64,000 nucleotides of DNA. Origin: JBGSMX01 sp963790405. Lineage in GTDB: Bacteria > Actinomycetota > Coriobacteriia > Anaerosomatales > JAGXFU01. Under the pieces are notes generated by a model. That model made no database searches. It saw nothing but the letters and a program-made list of their open reading frames with translations, and had not been told where the DNA came from. Shown one piece after another: positions 50,173 to 59,716 of this stretch (within the stretch, counting starts at the first letter, position 1; each line of letters begins with the position of its first letter). The DNA is taken from contig CAWBOJ010000003.1 of the NCBI GenBank assembly GCA_963790405.1, forward strand, positions 620,001 through 684,000. Reading direction: 5' to 3'. The position numbers and the translations under genes are program-made.

Positions 50173-51463
50173 ATGAGCTACATCACCGATGTGTTCGCAC
50201 GCGAGATTCTCGATTCGCGCGGTAACCCGACCGTCGAGGTCGAGGTCGCGCTGGACGACGGCAGCTTCGGCCGCGCGGTCGTGCCCAGTGGAGCTTCGAC
50301 CGGCGCAGTTCGAGGCGGTCGAACTTCGCGACGGCGACTCGGCCCGCTACCTGGGCAAAGGCGTGCGAAGGCGGTCGAGAACGTCAACGAGATCATCGCG
50401 CCGGAGATCGTCGGCCTGGACGCGACCGATCAGCGGATGGTCGACACCGACGCTGATCGCGCTCGACGGCACGCCCAACAAGTCCAAGCTCGGCGCAAAT
50501 GCGATCCTCGGCGTGTCGCTGGCTGTTGCCAAGGCGGCGGCCGAATCGACCGAGCTCACGCTCTACAGCTACATCGGCGGCGCCAACGCGCACGTGTTGC
50601 CCGTGCCGATGATGAACATCCTCAACGGCGGAGCGCACGCGGACAACAACGTCGACTTGCAGGAGTTCATGATCATGCCGGTGGGCGCGACAACGTTCGC
50701 CGAAGGTCTGCGCATGTGCGTCGAGATCTACCACACGCTCAAGAAGGTGCTGCACGACCGTGGTCTGGGCACCGCGGTGGGCGATGAAGGCGGATTCGCA
50801 CCCAACCTGGACAGCAACGAAGAAGCGCTACGCGTGATCACCGAAGCGGTCGAGATCGCCGGCTACTCTCTGGGCGAGCAGATCATGATCGCTCTCGATC
50901 CGGCGGCCACCGAGATCTACGACGCCGAGCGCGGGGTCTACACGCTGGCGGGCGAGGGCAAGGAGCTCACCAGCGAGCAGATGGTCGACTTCTGGACCGA
51001 TCTGGTCGAGCGCTATCCGATCGTGAGCCTTGAAGACGGCATGGCCGAGGAGGACTGGGACGGCTGGCGTCTGCTGACCGAGCGGCTCGGATCGAAGGTT
51101 CAGATCGTGGGCGACGATCTGTTCGTGACCAACACCGAGCGGTTGCGACGCGGTATCGACACGAGCGTGGCGAACTCGATACTGATCAAGGTCAACCAGA
51201 TCGGCACGCTTACCGAAACGCTCGATGCGATTGAGATGGCGAAACGCGCTGGATACACATGCGTGATATCACATCGGTCGGGAGAGACCGAGGATACGAC
51301 GATCGCCGATATCGCGGTGGCCGTGAATGCCGGACAGATCAAGACAGGTGCTCCCGCCCGCTCGGATCGCGTTGCGAAGTACAACCAACTTCTTCGCATC
51401 GAAGAAGAGCTGTGCGAGTCGTCTGTGTATCCGGGGATGGAAGCGTTCTACAACATCGGCTAG
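50173..51463 (+). CDS. eno: Enolase (three frame changes near the 5' end)
   Basis: About 428 residues. The N-terminus is AREILDSRGNPTVEVEV and PSGASTG (active-site loop). Later motifs are GAHADNNVDLQEFMIMPVGA, AVGDEGGFAPNL, ALDPAATEIYD with metal-binding Asp, SLEDGMAEEDWDGW, LIKVNQIGTLTET with catalytic Lys, and SHRSGETEDTTIADIAV. Breaks at about 50305 (extra G restores STG-QFEAVELRDG), 50367 and 50455 lie within 150 bases, while the remaining 1000 bases are clean. Such damage in an essential glycolytic gene points to a patch of poor sequence. It converts 2-phosphoglycerate to PEP. Confidence 0.94.
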
Positions 51464-51527
51464 GTCTGCCAAGCAGGCCTTGACGCAGAGGCAAGGCGAC
51501 GGCACCTACGAAGGATCGCTGCATCGA

Positions 51528-52403
51528 ATGAACGATATCGCAGATGAGGTCAAGTACCGCTTGGGCGTGCCGCTCGAGAGCGCTTTGGCACGTCGCGAGC
51601 GGCTTGCCGATCGCTACGGCATCAACTACGGAGCGGAGCGGGTCTTTCCCGAGCTCGTTGAGGCGATGCTCGAAGAGGTGCCCGAAGGTGCGCGTGTGCT
51701 CGAGGTCGGAGCAGCGACCGGACTGCTCACCCGGCCGCTCCTAGAGCGCGCAGGTCACGTCACTGCGCTGGAACCCTCGGCGGGTCTGCTACGTCGCCTG
51801 CTCGAAGGTGACGTCAAGAACTCGCCTCATCTGGCCGTCAAACAAGGCATGGTCGAGGACCTGCTCCACGACGACAACTTCGACGTCGCGGTGGTGACGT
51901 TCACTCCCCGGCGCGGGATCGGCCTGTCGCGGTTGCTCGTGGAGCTTGCCTCCCGGGTGCACGAGCGAGTCGTGATGTTGCTCGAGGACGACGGGACCAT
52001 GGACTGGGCGTATCTTGCGCGAAACGCATCCGTTCAAGGATTCGACGTCGAGCTGCGGTTCGTATCGAACGGTGCCGAGGGACCCGAAGCCCGGAGGCAT
52101 GCTATCGTGCTCGTCGCTCACATTCAGAACTGGGTGCCCTCCATCCAGCCGGTCGAGGACTGGGGGATCGACGCGCGCGAGGTTGAGGTGCCGTATCCAA
52201 CGCCACGCGGTGCAGCCACGCGTCTCGTGCGCTACTTCATGGCGGGAGGCGATCGGGCGGTGCGCGTGATCACTGACCCGCGCGGGGTCGAGCGTCTCTA
52301 CGGCAACCTGAGGACTGCGGTTCACCGGTTGGCTCGCGACGAGATGACCGTTCGCCGCGATGGCGAGATCGTCCAGATCGTGCGGTTGCCCAAGAGCGGC
52401 TAG
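51528..52403 (+). CDS. Class I SAM-dependent methyltransferase-like protein
   Basis: 291 residues, intact. SAM motif I is ARVLEVGAATGLLTRPLLE and motif post-I includes VTALEPSAGLL; the middle reads FDVAVVTFTPRRGIG. The N-terminal 45 residues form a charged helical lead. The C-terminus (EVEVPYPTPRGAATRLVRYF) is unusual. ATG 51528 is the most plausible start, though the ribosome site (AAGGA) is rather distant. It follows eno by 64 bases and ends overlapping the convergent dusB stop. The substrate is unknown. Confidence 0.8.
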   Translation: MNDIADEVKYRLGVPLESALARRERLADRYGINYGAERVFPELVEAMLEEVPEGARVLEVGAATGLLTRPLLERAGHVTALEPSAGLLRRLLEGDVKNSPHLAVKQGMVEDLLHDDNFDVAVVTFTPRRGIGLSRLLVELASRVHERVVMLLEDDGTMDWAYLARNASVQGFDVELRFVSNGAEGPEARRHAIVLVAHIQNWVPSIQPVEDWGIDAREVEVPYPTPRGAATRLVRYFMAGGDRAVRVITDPRGVERLYGNLRTAVHRLARDEMTVRRDGEIVQIVRLPKSG

Positions 52404-53395
52404 CTCTCGCGTGCCTCCAGGTACTGGCGGTACTCGACCAGCAGCTCGTCGAGTTCGCGGTAGCTCCGCACCCGGTTGGTGCGTCTGCGTACGAACGTAG
52501 CTCCGGGCATGTCCGCGATGTACCAGGTCACGTGTTTGCGCATGCGTGTGACTGCGTATTCTCCGGCGAACTCGACCAGAGCGCGTGCATGCTCCCGGGC
52601 CATCTCGACGCGTTCGATCAGCGTCGGAGGAGCCAACTCTTCGCCCGTGTCGAGCAGTGAGCGAGCCTGGCGGAAGATCCACGGATTGCCCTGCGCACCG
52701 CGAGCTACCATGACCGCATCCACTCCCGTGCGATCGAACATCGCCTGTGCATCGTATGCCGAGAACACGTCGCCGCTACCGATGACCGGCACGGCGACGG
52801 CGTCTTTGACCTGGGCGATGATGCTCCAGTCGGCCTCACCACCGTAGAACTGCTTACGCGTTCGACCATGGATCGCGATGCCCGCGGCTCCGGAGGCTTC
52901 CATGAGTTTCGCAAACTCGACGGCGTTCACCTCGGCGTCGTTCCAGCCCTTGCGGAACTTCACCGTGACCGGGACGTCGCACGCGGCGGCGACTTGCTCG
53001 ACGATCTTCGCCGCGAGTTCGGGCGTACGCATCAGTGCGCTGCCCTCGCCCCGATTCACTATCTTCGTGACCGGGCATCCCATGTTGATGTCGATGATTG
53101 CCACGTCCGCGCCATGCCGGTCGATGATTCCGCGCGCCTGCTCGGCCATCATGTCGGGCTCGCAGCCGAAGATCTGCACGGCGCAGGGTGTCTCCTCGGC
53201 GGATAGAGTCAGCAGCGACTTGGAGATCGGCGAGTCGGGATTGAAGTGCAGACCCTTGACGCTGATCATCTCGGTGTAGGTCAGCGCCGCGCCCATGTGT
53301 TTGCAGATGCCGCGAAACGGCGCTTCGGTGATGCCGGCCATCGGGCCAAGCACAACGGCGTTTCTGCCGAGCAGCTGTGAGAGTTCGGTTGCCAT
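52400..53395 (-). CDS. dusB: tRNA-dihydrouridine synthase
   Basis: 331 residues, intact. A TIM-barrel flavoprotein: PMAGITEAPFRGICKHMGAA, TEMISVKGL, VAIIDINMGCPVTKIVNRGE with catalytic Cys, VTVKFRKGW, GIAIHGRTRKQFYGG, IGSGDVFSAYDAQAMFDRTG and the FMN phosphate site MVARGAQGNPWIF. The order and length match DusB. It reduces specific uridines in tRNA with NADPH. It starts at ATG 53395. Confidence 0.95.
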   Translation of the reverse strand: MATELSQLLGRNAVVLGPMAGITEAPFRGICKHMGAALTYTEMISVKGLHFNPDSPISKSLLTLSAEETPCAVQIFGCEPDMMAEQARGIIDRHGADVAIIDINMGCPVTKIVNRGEGSALMRTPELAAKIVEQVAAACDVPVTVKFRKGWNDAEVNAVEFAKLMEASGAAGIAIHGRTRKQFYGGEADWSIIAQVKDAVAVPVIGSGDVFSAYDAQAMFDRTGVDAVMVARGAQGNPWIFRQARSLLDTGEELAPPTLIERVEMAREHARALVEFAGEYAVTRMRKHVTWYIADMPGATFVRRRTNRVRSYRELDELLVEYRQYLEARES

Positions 53396-53418
53396 ACGCC
53401 GATGATAGCGGTATCGGG

Positions 53419-53862
53419 TCAGCTCTCGGCAGGTCTAGTGTGAGAGGTCACGTTGAGTATGGTGGCGATGACGAACAGGACCGCGTAGGCGTACCACAGA
53501 GGTCTGCTGATCAGTCCGAGGGGCCACCAATAGAACATGATCGTGAGCAGATAGAGAAAGACGTACGGGACGAACACCGGCCACAGAATCGGACTGCGCC
53601 ACTCGGTTCCGTGGACGTACTCGATTCGATAGCCGAAGATGGCCCACGCCAGGTGCGCCACACCGGCGAACCAGAACGACCAGGTCGCTCCCATGAGCCA
53701 CAGGTTCAAGCTGATGACTGCTGCAGGGATGCCCATCGCGTAGATGATCGGCCCGTACTGCATCGCAGTATCGAATCTCCACTTCCGCAACGCGAAGTGG
53801 AATATCAGGGCCGTCTGGAAGACAAACGACCAGGTCACGAACAGGATGTCGGCATCGTTCAT
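53419..53862 (-). CDS. Membrane protein of unknown function
   Basis: 147 residues, five hydrophobic segments rich in aromatic residues (ATWSFWFAGVAHLAWAIFGY, YLLTIMFYWWPLGL). It has a short polar C-terminus (TSHTRPAES). CAAGGAGGTG precedes ATG 53862. It lies 23 bases upstream of dusB on the same strand, so the two may be co-transcribed. No recognised family. Confidence 0.75.
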   Translation of the reverse strand: MNDADILFVTWSFVFQTALIFHFALRKWRFDTAMQYGPIIYAMGIPAAVISLNLWLMGATWSFWFAGVAHLAWAIFGYRIEYVHGTEWRSPILWPVFVPYVFLYLLTIMFYWWPLGLISRPLWYAYAVLFVIATILNVTSHTRPAES

Positions 53863-53955
53863 TGTGTGTGCACCTCCTTGCTAGCGCCTCAAGTGTACTG
53901 CGAAATGGCGCTGTGTCTCGATGCGAACACCTTCTCTGTCAGTGTTCGTGCGTAC

Positions 53956-54011
53956 CTCGGCCACGTCTGCTCGGCCACGCCTGCTCGGTCACGTCTGCTC
54001 GGCCACGCCTG
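53956..54011 (+). repeat. Four tandem copies of a 14-base repeat upstream of pyk
   Basis: Four adjacent units CTCGGCCACGYCTG (third copy CTCGGTCACGTCTG) at 53956-53969, 53970-53983, 53984-53997 and 53998-54011, ending 50 bases before the pyruvate kinase start. C/T alternates in copies 1-4 at position 11 (T, C, T, C), as expected if a 28-base pair of units duplicated. It may affect promoter spacing or protein binding. Confidence 0.85.
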
Positions 54012-54061
54012 CGAACGGGCATACTCTGAGCTGGGACTGCTGAAGGCAAGAGGAGGGGCTC

Positions 54062-55468
54062 GTGCGCAGGACAAAGATCATTGCGACGATAGGCCCGGGC
54101 TCGGATTCACTGGAGCGCCTCGACGCGCTCATCGGTGCCGGGATGGACATCGCGCGGCTCAACGCCTCTCACTCGGGTCCGTCCGAGCTTGCCGAGCGTC
54201 TCGAGGCCGTTCGGACCGCCGCCGACCGCGCCGACAAGCGCGTGGCGGTCATGCTCGACCTCGCCGGGCCGAAGCTGCGCGTAGGCGAGATGGCCCCGGA
54301 CACCCGACTCGAACCGGGCGCTACCTTCGTTCTGGTTCCGGGCGAGACATCGGGGAACTCGGAGCGCGCCTGTGTGACCTACGAGGGTCTGGCCGCCGAC
54401 GTCAAGCGTCAGGATCGCATCATGCTCGATGATGGCCGGCTCGAACTCGTGGTCGAGGAGGTGCGCGGCGATCAGGTCATCACCAAGGTGCGTGTTGGCG
54501 GGCTTCTGACCAGCCACAAAGGCGTGAATGTCCCGGGCGTGCGGCTCAGCATGGATCCGGTTACGCGCTTCGATCGCGCCATGGCCGAGTGGGCTGTCGC
54601 CAAGAAGGTCGATTTCGTCGCGCAGTCGTTCGTGCGCGAGAGCAACGACATCAACTTGCTGAGACAGGCGATGCGAGACGACAACATCCCGATCGTTGCC
54701 AAGATCGAGAAGTACGAGGCTGCCGAGAACATATCGAGCATCATCAATGCCGCCGACGCGATCATGGTCGCTCGCGGCGATCTTGGTGTGGAGACATCTC
54801 CCGAAGCGGTGCCGGTGCTGCAAAGAGAAATCATCGCCCGCTGTCGCGCGACCGGCACGCCCGTGATCGTTGCGACGCAGATGCTCGAGTCGATGATCTC
54901 TTCGCCCCGGCCGACTCGTGCCGAGGCATCCGATGTCGCCAACGCCATTTTCGACCGGGTCGATGCCGTGATGCTCTCTGCCGAGACTGCGATCGGCGCG
55001 TATCCGACAGAGTCCGTGGCCACCATGGCGCGTATCGCGCTCAAGGCAGAGAGTGCGGTATCGAACTCGATCGCAGAGCGCCGTAGCGCGAGCGAGAAGC
55101 CCGACGTGCCCCTGGCAGTCAGTGCGGCCGTGTGCAAGCTAGCCGAGGACCTCGAAGTCGCCGCCATCATCACCGCCACGCAGACCGGCGCCACTGCGCG
55201 TGCCGTGGCGCGTCATCGTCCGAACGCACCCATCATCGCGGTCACGCCTCACGAGAGGATCGCCCGGCAGCTGTCCTTGGTGTGGGGGGTATGCCCGGTG
55301 GTCGCCCCGCTCGCTCCTGATGAGGAGGCCGATCTGGCCTCGCTCACAAGGGCGGTACGCGATGCGGGATTCGTGCGTCCAGGCGAGCGCGTGGCCATCA
55401 CGGCGGGAGTCGCGCGCGGAGTGCCCGGCGGTACCGACCTCATCTTGGTGAGGGACGTGCCAGACTAG
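54062..55468 (+). CDS. pyk: Pyruvate kinase
   Basis: 468 residues, intact. RRTKIIATIGPGSDS, ARLNASHSGPSELAERL, MLDLAGPKLRVG, the B domain (residues 70-165), DFVAQSFVRESND, catalytic Lys in VAKIEKYEAAENI, ARGDLGVETSPE with metal-binding residues, and ATQMLESMISSPRPTRAEAS. The C-terminal allosteric domain has ITATQTGATARAVARHRP. GTG 54062 follows AGAGGAGGGGCTC. It makes ATP and pyruvate from PEP, directly downstream in metabolism of the enolase 2.6 kb away. Confidence 0.95.
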   Translation: MRRTKIIATIGPGSDSLERLDALIGAGMDIARLNASHSGPSELAERLEAVRTAADRADKRVAVMLDLAGPKLRVGEMAPDTRLEPGATFVLVPGETSGNSERACVTYEGLAADVKRQDRIMLDDGRLELVVEEVRGDQVITKVRVGGLLTSHKGVNVPGVRLSMDPVTRFDRAMAEWAVAKKVDFVAQSFVRESNDINLLRQAMRDDNIPIVAKIEKYEAAENISSIINAADAIMVARGDLGVETSPEAVPVLQREIIARCRATGTPVIVATQMLESMISSPRPTRAEASDVANAIFDRVDAVMLSAETAIGAYPTESVATMARIALKAESAVSNSIAERRSASEKPDVPLAVSAAVCKLAEDLEVAAIITATQTGATARAVARHRPNAPIIAVTPHERIARQLSLVWGVCPVVAPLAPDEEADLASLTRAVRDAGFVRPGERVAITAGVARGVPGGTDLILVRDVPD

Positions 55469-55613
55469 ACAGCGGCATCGCGTCGCCAGGAGGGCTGTCG
55501 GCAATCAACCTCAAGTAGACCTAGAGGTGAAACGCCCGTGCGAGCTGTGGTATCATCCGCGTGAGGCGGGAATACCCGTCCCACGCTGGCCTTCTCACAG
55601 GACGATAGCACCC

Positions 55614-56165
55614 ATGGCAACACGCAAGACGCAGCACGGGGCTTCAGCGAAAGGGCGACGCAGCGCCACCGGCGCGAGCAACTCGTCGCGTGCGCGTTCG
55701 ACCGCGCGCTCAACACCACGCACGCCTGCCAAGAGCGGCTCGCGTACACCCGCGAAAAGCGCCCGCCGCACGACGGCCACTGCGCGGGCTTCTCGGCGCA
55801 ACTACATCGTCCCACTCGCCATCGTCGCGGTGCTTGTGATCGCGGCATGGTCGTTCTACCCGGTTGCGAGATTGCAGTATTCCGAGGAACGCCAGGCCGC
55901 GCAACTGGAAGTCGAGCTTGATGGCTTGAAGGAGCGCAACGCGGACTTGCGCGCGCAGGTGGATCGGCTCAAGACGCCCGAGGGTGTCGAGGAAGTGGCG
56001 CGCGAGAGCCTGGGCCTGGTGAAGGAAGGCGAGAACCTGGTCGTCGTGGTTGACGGCGACGAGGAAGAGCGGCCTGTTGTGACCAATCCGGACACGGCGA
56101 CCATTCCCGAGGCTGAGACCTCTAGCTGGGCAAACGTACTCGACGCCCTGTTCGGTTTCGAATGA
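55614..56165 (+). CDS. DivIC/FtsB-like septum protein
   Basis: 183 residues. The N-terminus of about 62 residues is Arg/Ser/Thr/Ala-rich and positively charged (several TPAKS-like copies), then one helix (IVPLAIVAVLVIAAWSFYPV), a coiled coil (EVELDGLKERNADLRAQVDR) and the conserved DivIC/FtsB segment EEVARESLGLVKEGE. These proteins join FtsL and FtsQ in the division complex. Gene order eno-region, divIC, DUF501, ppx is common in actinobacteria. ATG 55614 has a weak ribosome site. The stop overlaps the next start (ATGA). Confidence 0.88.
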   Translation: MATRKTQHGASAKGRRSATGASNSSRARSTARSTPRTPAKSGSRTPAKSARRTTATARASRRNYIVPLAIVAVLVIAAWSFYPVARLQYSEERQAAQLEVELDGLKERNADLRAQVDRLKTPEGVEEVARESLGLVKEGENLVVVVDGDEEERPVVTNPDTATIPEAETSSWANVLDALFGFE

Positions 56166-56698
56166 CGAAGGCGGCCGACACCTCGGCCGTGCGCCCTGTC
56201 GAAGACGAGGCGACGGTCACTCTTCAGCTTGGGCGCGAGCCTCGCGGAACGTGGCATACGTGCGCGCGCTGCCGCTTTGGCCGTCCGACCGTGATCGAAA
56301 CGCTGCCGACCCTACCGGACGGTTCACCGTTCCCGACGCTGTACTACCTCACGTGTCCCTGGCTCGTGGAGTTCGTTGGCGGCCTGGAGTCGGCCTGTGC
56401 GGTGTCCGAGTGGGCATCGACGCTCGCGTCTGACGAATCACTCGCCATTCGCATGCGGGCGGCTGACATCGAGTACCGGTCTCGCCGGGCAGCTGCTGCC
56501 GGCGGCGAAGACCCGATACCCAACGTCGGTATCGCGGGACAGGCCGATCCGCTCGCGACCAAGTGCGTGCACGCCCATGTGGCGGCCTACCTGACAGGCA
56601 TCGACGACCCGGTAGGCGAGGGGGCACTCCGCGGTGTTCCGGCCGAATGCCCTGACGACCTGTGCGCTCGCTTGCCCGGCGACGTGGACGATCGATGA
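56162..56698 (+). CDS. DUF501 family protein
   Basis: 178 residues, intact. Core LQLGREPRGTWHTCARCRFGRP, TLYYLTCPWLVEFVGGLES, and NVGIAGQADPLATKCVHAHVA with Cys/His residues that could bind metal. Members of this actinobacterial family always sit beside divIC/ftsB and ppx/gppA, as here (four-base overlaps on both sides). Function unknown. Confidence 0.88.
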   Translation: MTKAADTSAVRPVEDEATVTLQLGREPRGTWHTCARCRFGRPTVIETLPTLPDGSPFPTLYYLTCPWLVEFVGGLESACAVSEWASTLASDESLAIRMRAADIEYRSRRAAAAGGEDPIPNVGIAGQADPLATKCVHAHVAAYLTGIDDPVGEGALRGVPAECPDDLCARLPGDVDDR

Positions 56699-57658
56699 GT
56701 GACATTCCCTGGCGACGTCTTGCCGCAATCGACATCGGGACCGTTACGACGCGTCTGCTTGTCGCCGATGTCTCGGCCACTGCGATTCGCGAGGTCTTTC
56801 GCAGCACCGACATCACGCATCTGGGCGAGGACCTCACCACGACCGGGCAGCTTGCGCCCGAGGCCATGGCCCGGGTGCGCGATGTCATCGTCCGCTACGC
56901 ACGCGTGGCCGAGGAACACGGCGTCGAAGCGTGGGGTGCAGTCGCGACATCGGCATCGCGTGATGCCGCGAACGGGGCGGAGTTTCTCGGCATGTTGGAC
57001 GGTGCAGGGATGCGGCCGCACATCATCGACGGTGCGACCGAGGCACGCCTGACATTCGCCGGTGCGACCTTCGCAACCGCGAGCGATGATGTTCTTGTCG
57101 ACGACATCGGGGGCGGTTCGACCGAGCTCGTGTTCGGCTCGGGCGGCGATACGCTGCGCATCGATTCTGCGCGCTCGATCGACATAGGCTCACGCCGTCT
57201 GACCGAGATGTTCCTGCTGTCGGACCCGCCTGTTGCGGCCGAACTCGTGCGAGCGCGCAACCACGTGGCCGCACACGATCGCGCCCTACTTCGACGCGCT
57301 CGAACGCCCGGTGCGCGAGGTTGTGTCGGTGGCCGGGACTGCCACGTCGCTGGCCGCAATCGAGCTGGAACTCGATCCCTACGACGCTGAACGCGTGCAC
57401 GGGTACAGGCTGTCCCTGGCATCGGTTCGGGCCATCGCGAGAACGGCTGGCGTCGCTCACGCTCGAGCAGCGTCGAGAGGTCGTGGGACTGCACCCCGGA
57501 CGGGCGTCGGTGATCGTGGCCGGAGCGCTCATCTTGGAATCCGTGTTGGAGAGCGGCAGACTCGGATTCGACGCTGGTTAGCGAGCACGACATACTGTAC
57601 GGACTGCTGCGTCGACATCTACCACGACGGTGCGCTCGGAGTGGTGCGAGACGGGTAG
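56695..57658 (+). CDS. ppx: Ppx/GppA exopolyphosphatase-type phosphatase (frame-broken)
   Basis: About 310-320 residues. AAIDIGTVTTRLLVADV (ATP/phosphate motif 1), WGAVATSASRDAANG, FLVDDIGGGSTELVFG-like motif 2 (DDIGGGSTELV) and SIDIGSRRLTEMF. A break near 57283 (extra G) joins AAH to IAPYFDALERPV; another near 57445 leads to SLTLEQRREVVGLHPGRASV. A third near 57570 recovers LVSEHDILYGLL, the usual C-terminus. The exact stop is unclear; 57658 is one in-frame candidate. It hydrolyses polyphosphate or pppGpp. Confidence 0.85.
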
Positions 57659-57673
57659 AGGCTCAAGCGAAGG

Positions 57674-57760
57674 GGCGGTGTATCCGAATTGGTACAGGAG
57701 GGGGCCTTAAAAGCCTCTGGCTTCACGGCCATGTGGGTTCGAATCCCACCACCGCTACCA
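57674..57760 (+). tRNA. tRNA-Leu (anticodon UAA)
   Basis: An 87-base class II tRNA. Acceptor GGCGGTG pairs with CACCGCT (first pair G-U). The anticodon loop CUUAAAA carries UAA within stem GGGGC/GCCUC. A long variable arm (TGGCTTCACGGCCA) is followed by T arm GTGGG-TTCGAAT-CCCAC. The discriminator A and CCA end are encoded (57757-57760). It reads UUA/UUG leucine codons, rare in this GC-rich sequence. Confidence 0.95.
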
Positions 57761-57880
57761 GGTGAATTTTTCGCGCCTGTGCGAGTAGAATCGCGTTTCG
57801 CGCACGGGTGTGGCATTTGCGATACTGAGACCAGCGCGGCGTGAAGTCGCGACAACGATGGAGAGAGGAGGCGGGGACCC

Positions 57881-58540
57881 ATGGCCGATGATGCAGCAGC
57901 CAAGCTCTATCAGGCGTTCGTGAGCGAGGACCCGACCGCCGCCATCGCTGTGGTCGAGCGCGCGAAGCAGGGTGGACTCGCGCAAGCACAGCTGTTCGAT
58001 TCGCTGTTCGCACCTGCGATGTCGCTTCTCGGCGGTGCCTGGGCCTCAGGAGCCATCGACGAGTACACGTTCACGCAGGCCGCCGTAGTGGCCGAGCAGA
58101 TCGCGAGTTTCGTCACTCCGCCTGCGACAGCGCAGGACACCGGCGTGACCGTGCTCATCGGCGTGATGCATCGCGACTACCACTCGATCGACAAGGACAT
58201 CATCGCTGCCGCGCTCAAAGAGGCCGGTCATCGCGTGGTCGATCTGGGCGTTGACGTGCGACCTGCCGAATTCCTCGAGCGGCTTGAAGAGACGGGCGCC
58301 CGGCTGGTCATCGTGTGTGCGTCGATGATGTCGACGGCCCGGGCGGCCGAGCGCGTGCGTGAGATGTTCGCAGCCGCCGAACGCGACGACGTGATCATGC
58401 TCGTCTCGGGCGGACCGTTCGCCGCCGACGCAGCGCTTGCGAAGAGTGTGGGCGCGAACGGCGTGGCGCGCGGTGCGGAAAGCGCATTGCGTCTCGTCGA
58501 GCGAATCGCACGCGACCGTTTGGGATCGGGGGCCGTGTAG
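57881..58540 (+). CDS. Cobalamin-binding-domain protein, MtaC/MetH-cap type
   Basis: 219 residues, intact. The N-terminal helical cap domain (about residues 1-85) is followed by a B12-binding Rossmann domain (TVLIGVMHRDYHSIDKDIIA, HRVVDLGVDVRPAEFLE, VIVCASMMSTARAAERV, VSGGPFAADAALAKSVGANG). The signature D-x-H-x-x-G is D-Y-H-S-I-D: the His that replaces the cobalamin lower ligand is kept, the Gly is not. GGAGAGAGGAGG precedes ATG 57881. No methyltransferase partner is adjacent, so it could be a corrinoid carrier or a B12-sensing protein in the EAL/TPR cluster. Confidence 0.82.
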   Translation: MADDAAAKLYQAFVSEDPTAAIAVVERAKQGGLAQAQLFDSLFAPAMSLLGGAWASGAIDEYTFTQAAVVAEQIASFVTPPATAQDTGVTVLIGVMHRDYHSIDKDIIAAALKEAGHRVVDLGVDVRPAEFLERLEETGARLVIVCASMMSTARAAERVREMFAAAERDDVIMLVSGGPFAADAALAKSVGANGVARGAESALRLVERIARDRLGSGAV

Positions 58541-58543
58541 CAC

Positions 58544-59710
58544 ATGGTCACATCCCGTTCGCAACAGGTCGCACTGGCCGAAGGGCTTGCCCGCCAGGGG
58601 CACGTCCAGCCCGCCGTCGAGGCATGCTACCAGGCGCTTTCCATCGACGAGGGCAACCCGCTCGTGCACTGTCTGCTTGCCGACCTGATGCTGTCGGGCG
58701 ATTTCTACGACGAGGCGATCGCTGCCGCGAGTCGTGCGATCGAGATCGATCCGTCGTGCTCTCCTGCGTATCTCGCGCTCGGGCTTGCCTACGATCGCCG
58801 TGGCGGGATGTGGGACCAGTCGATCCTCGTGTGGCACGAGCTGGCCGAGGTCGAGCCGGATCTGGTCACCGCGCATGTCCAGCTGGGAGAGGCCTTCGCC
58901 GCCGCCGCGTTCGAGGAGGAGGCCATCGAGGCATGGCGCCGTGCGCTCGAACTCGAACCGACCGAGGCGCGCGCGATGTACAGCCTGGCTATCGCCGCGC
59001 TGCAGAAAGAAGGCATGGCTACCGCTCTGCCGGGTTTTCGCAAGGCGGGCGAGCTCGATCCGAGCCAAGACGACCTGTTCTTCGCGCTCGCCGGCATCTG
59101 CGACGACGGCAATCCCGCGCCGGATCCGGCCGAGGTCGCATCCGATCGCGACTCCCGGCTCGAGGCTGCCGGCGCGCTCGCGTTCGAAGAGGACTACTTC
59201 GCGGCGGCCGAGCTGATCCGCCTCGTGCTCAGCGAGAACGCTGACGACCCGGAGGCTCTCGGCTTGTCGGCGTACCTCTACCTCAAGCAGGAGGCGACCA
59301 ACGAGGCCATGGCGTGTGCTTTGCGTGCGCTCACGATCTCTACGCGCACTCCGACGGCCGTCTATGCGCTGGGTGTCGCGTTTTCGAAGCGAGCCGGACT
59401 CAATCGCAACGCCGCGCGCGTCTTCGCGGCGCTTGCCAAGGCCGTGACCGACCACCCCATCCCGCACGTGCTCTACGCCGAGTCGCTGCTCGGCTTGCAG
59501 CGCTACGGCCAGGCCGCCGAGTCGTATCGCATGGCGCTTGCGCTCGATCCTACCTGCGTGCGTGCCCGCTTCGGTCTCGCGGCAGTGCTGCTCACGGAAG
59601 GGCGCCACGCCGAAGCGATGTGGGAGATCCGTCGCGCCGCCTACCACGACACGCGTCGCCAGGGACTGTTCTGGCACCTCTATGACGCGTACGCCGAAGG
59701 GAGGTCGTGA
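58544..59710 (+). CDS. TPR-repeat protein
   Basis: 388 residues, intact, of repeated 34-residue helical hairpins. Clear units include EACYQALSIDEGNPLVHCLL, YDEAIAAASRAIEIDPSCSP, EEAIEAWRRALELEPTEARA and YGQAAESYRMALALDPTCVR. No signal peptide. It starts at GTG 58544 four bases after the B12-protein stop and ends a few bases before the glycosidase-like gene, so the three are one operon. It is likely a protein-interaction scaffold; the partner is unknown. Confidence 0.88.
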   Translation: MVTSRSQQVALAEGLARQGHVQPAVEACYQALSIDEGNPLVHCLLADLMLSGDFYDEAIAAASRAIEIDPSCSPAYLALGLAYDRRGGMWDQSILVWHELAEVEPDLVTAHVQLGEAFAAAAFEEEAIEAWRRALELEPTEARAMYSLAIAALQKEGMATALPGFRKAGELDPSQDDLFFALAGICDDGNPAPDPAEVASDRDSRLEAAGALAFEEDYFAAAELIRLVLSENADDPEALGLSAYLYLKQEATNEAMACALRALTISTRTPTAVYALGVAFSKRAGLNRNAARVFAALAKAVTDHPIPHVLYAESLLGLQRYGQAAESYRMALALDPTCVRARFGLAAVLLTEGRHAEAMWEIRRAAYHDTRRQGLFWHLYDAYAEGRS

Positions 59711-59716
59711 GGAAAG

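Noticed and set aside
53956..54011. CRISPR array
   Set aside because: The units are 14 bases and directly adjacent without spacers. No CRISPR array or cas gene is visible anywhere in the window.
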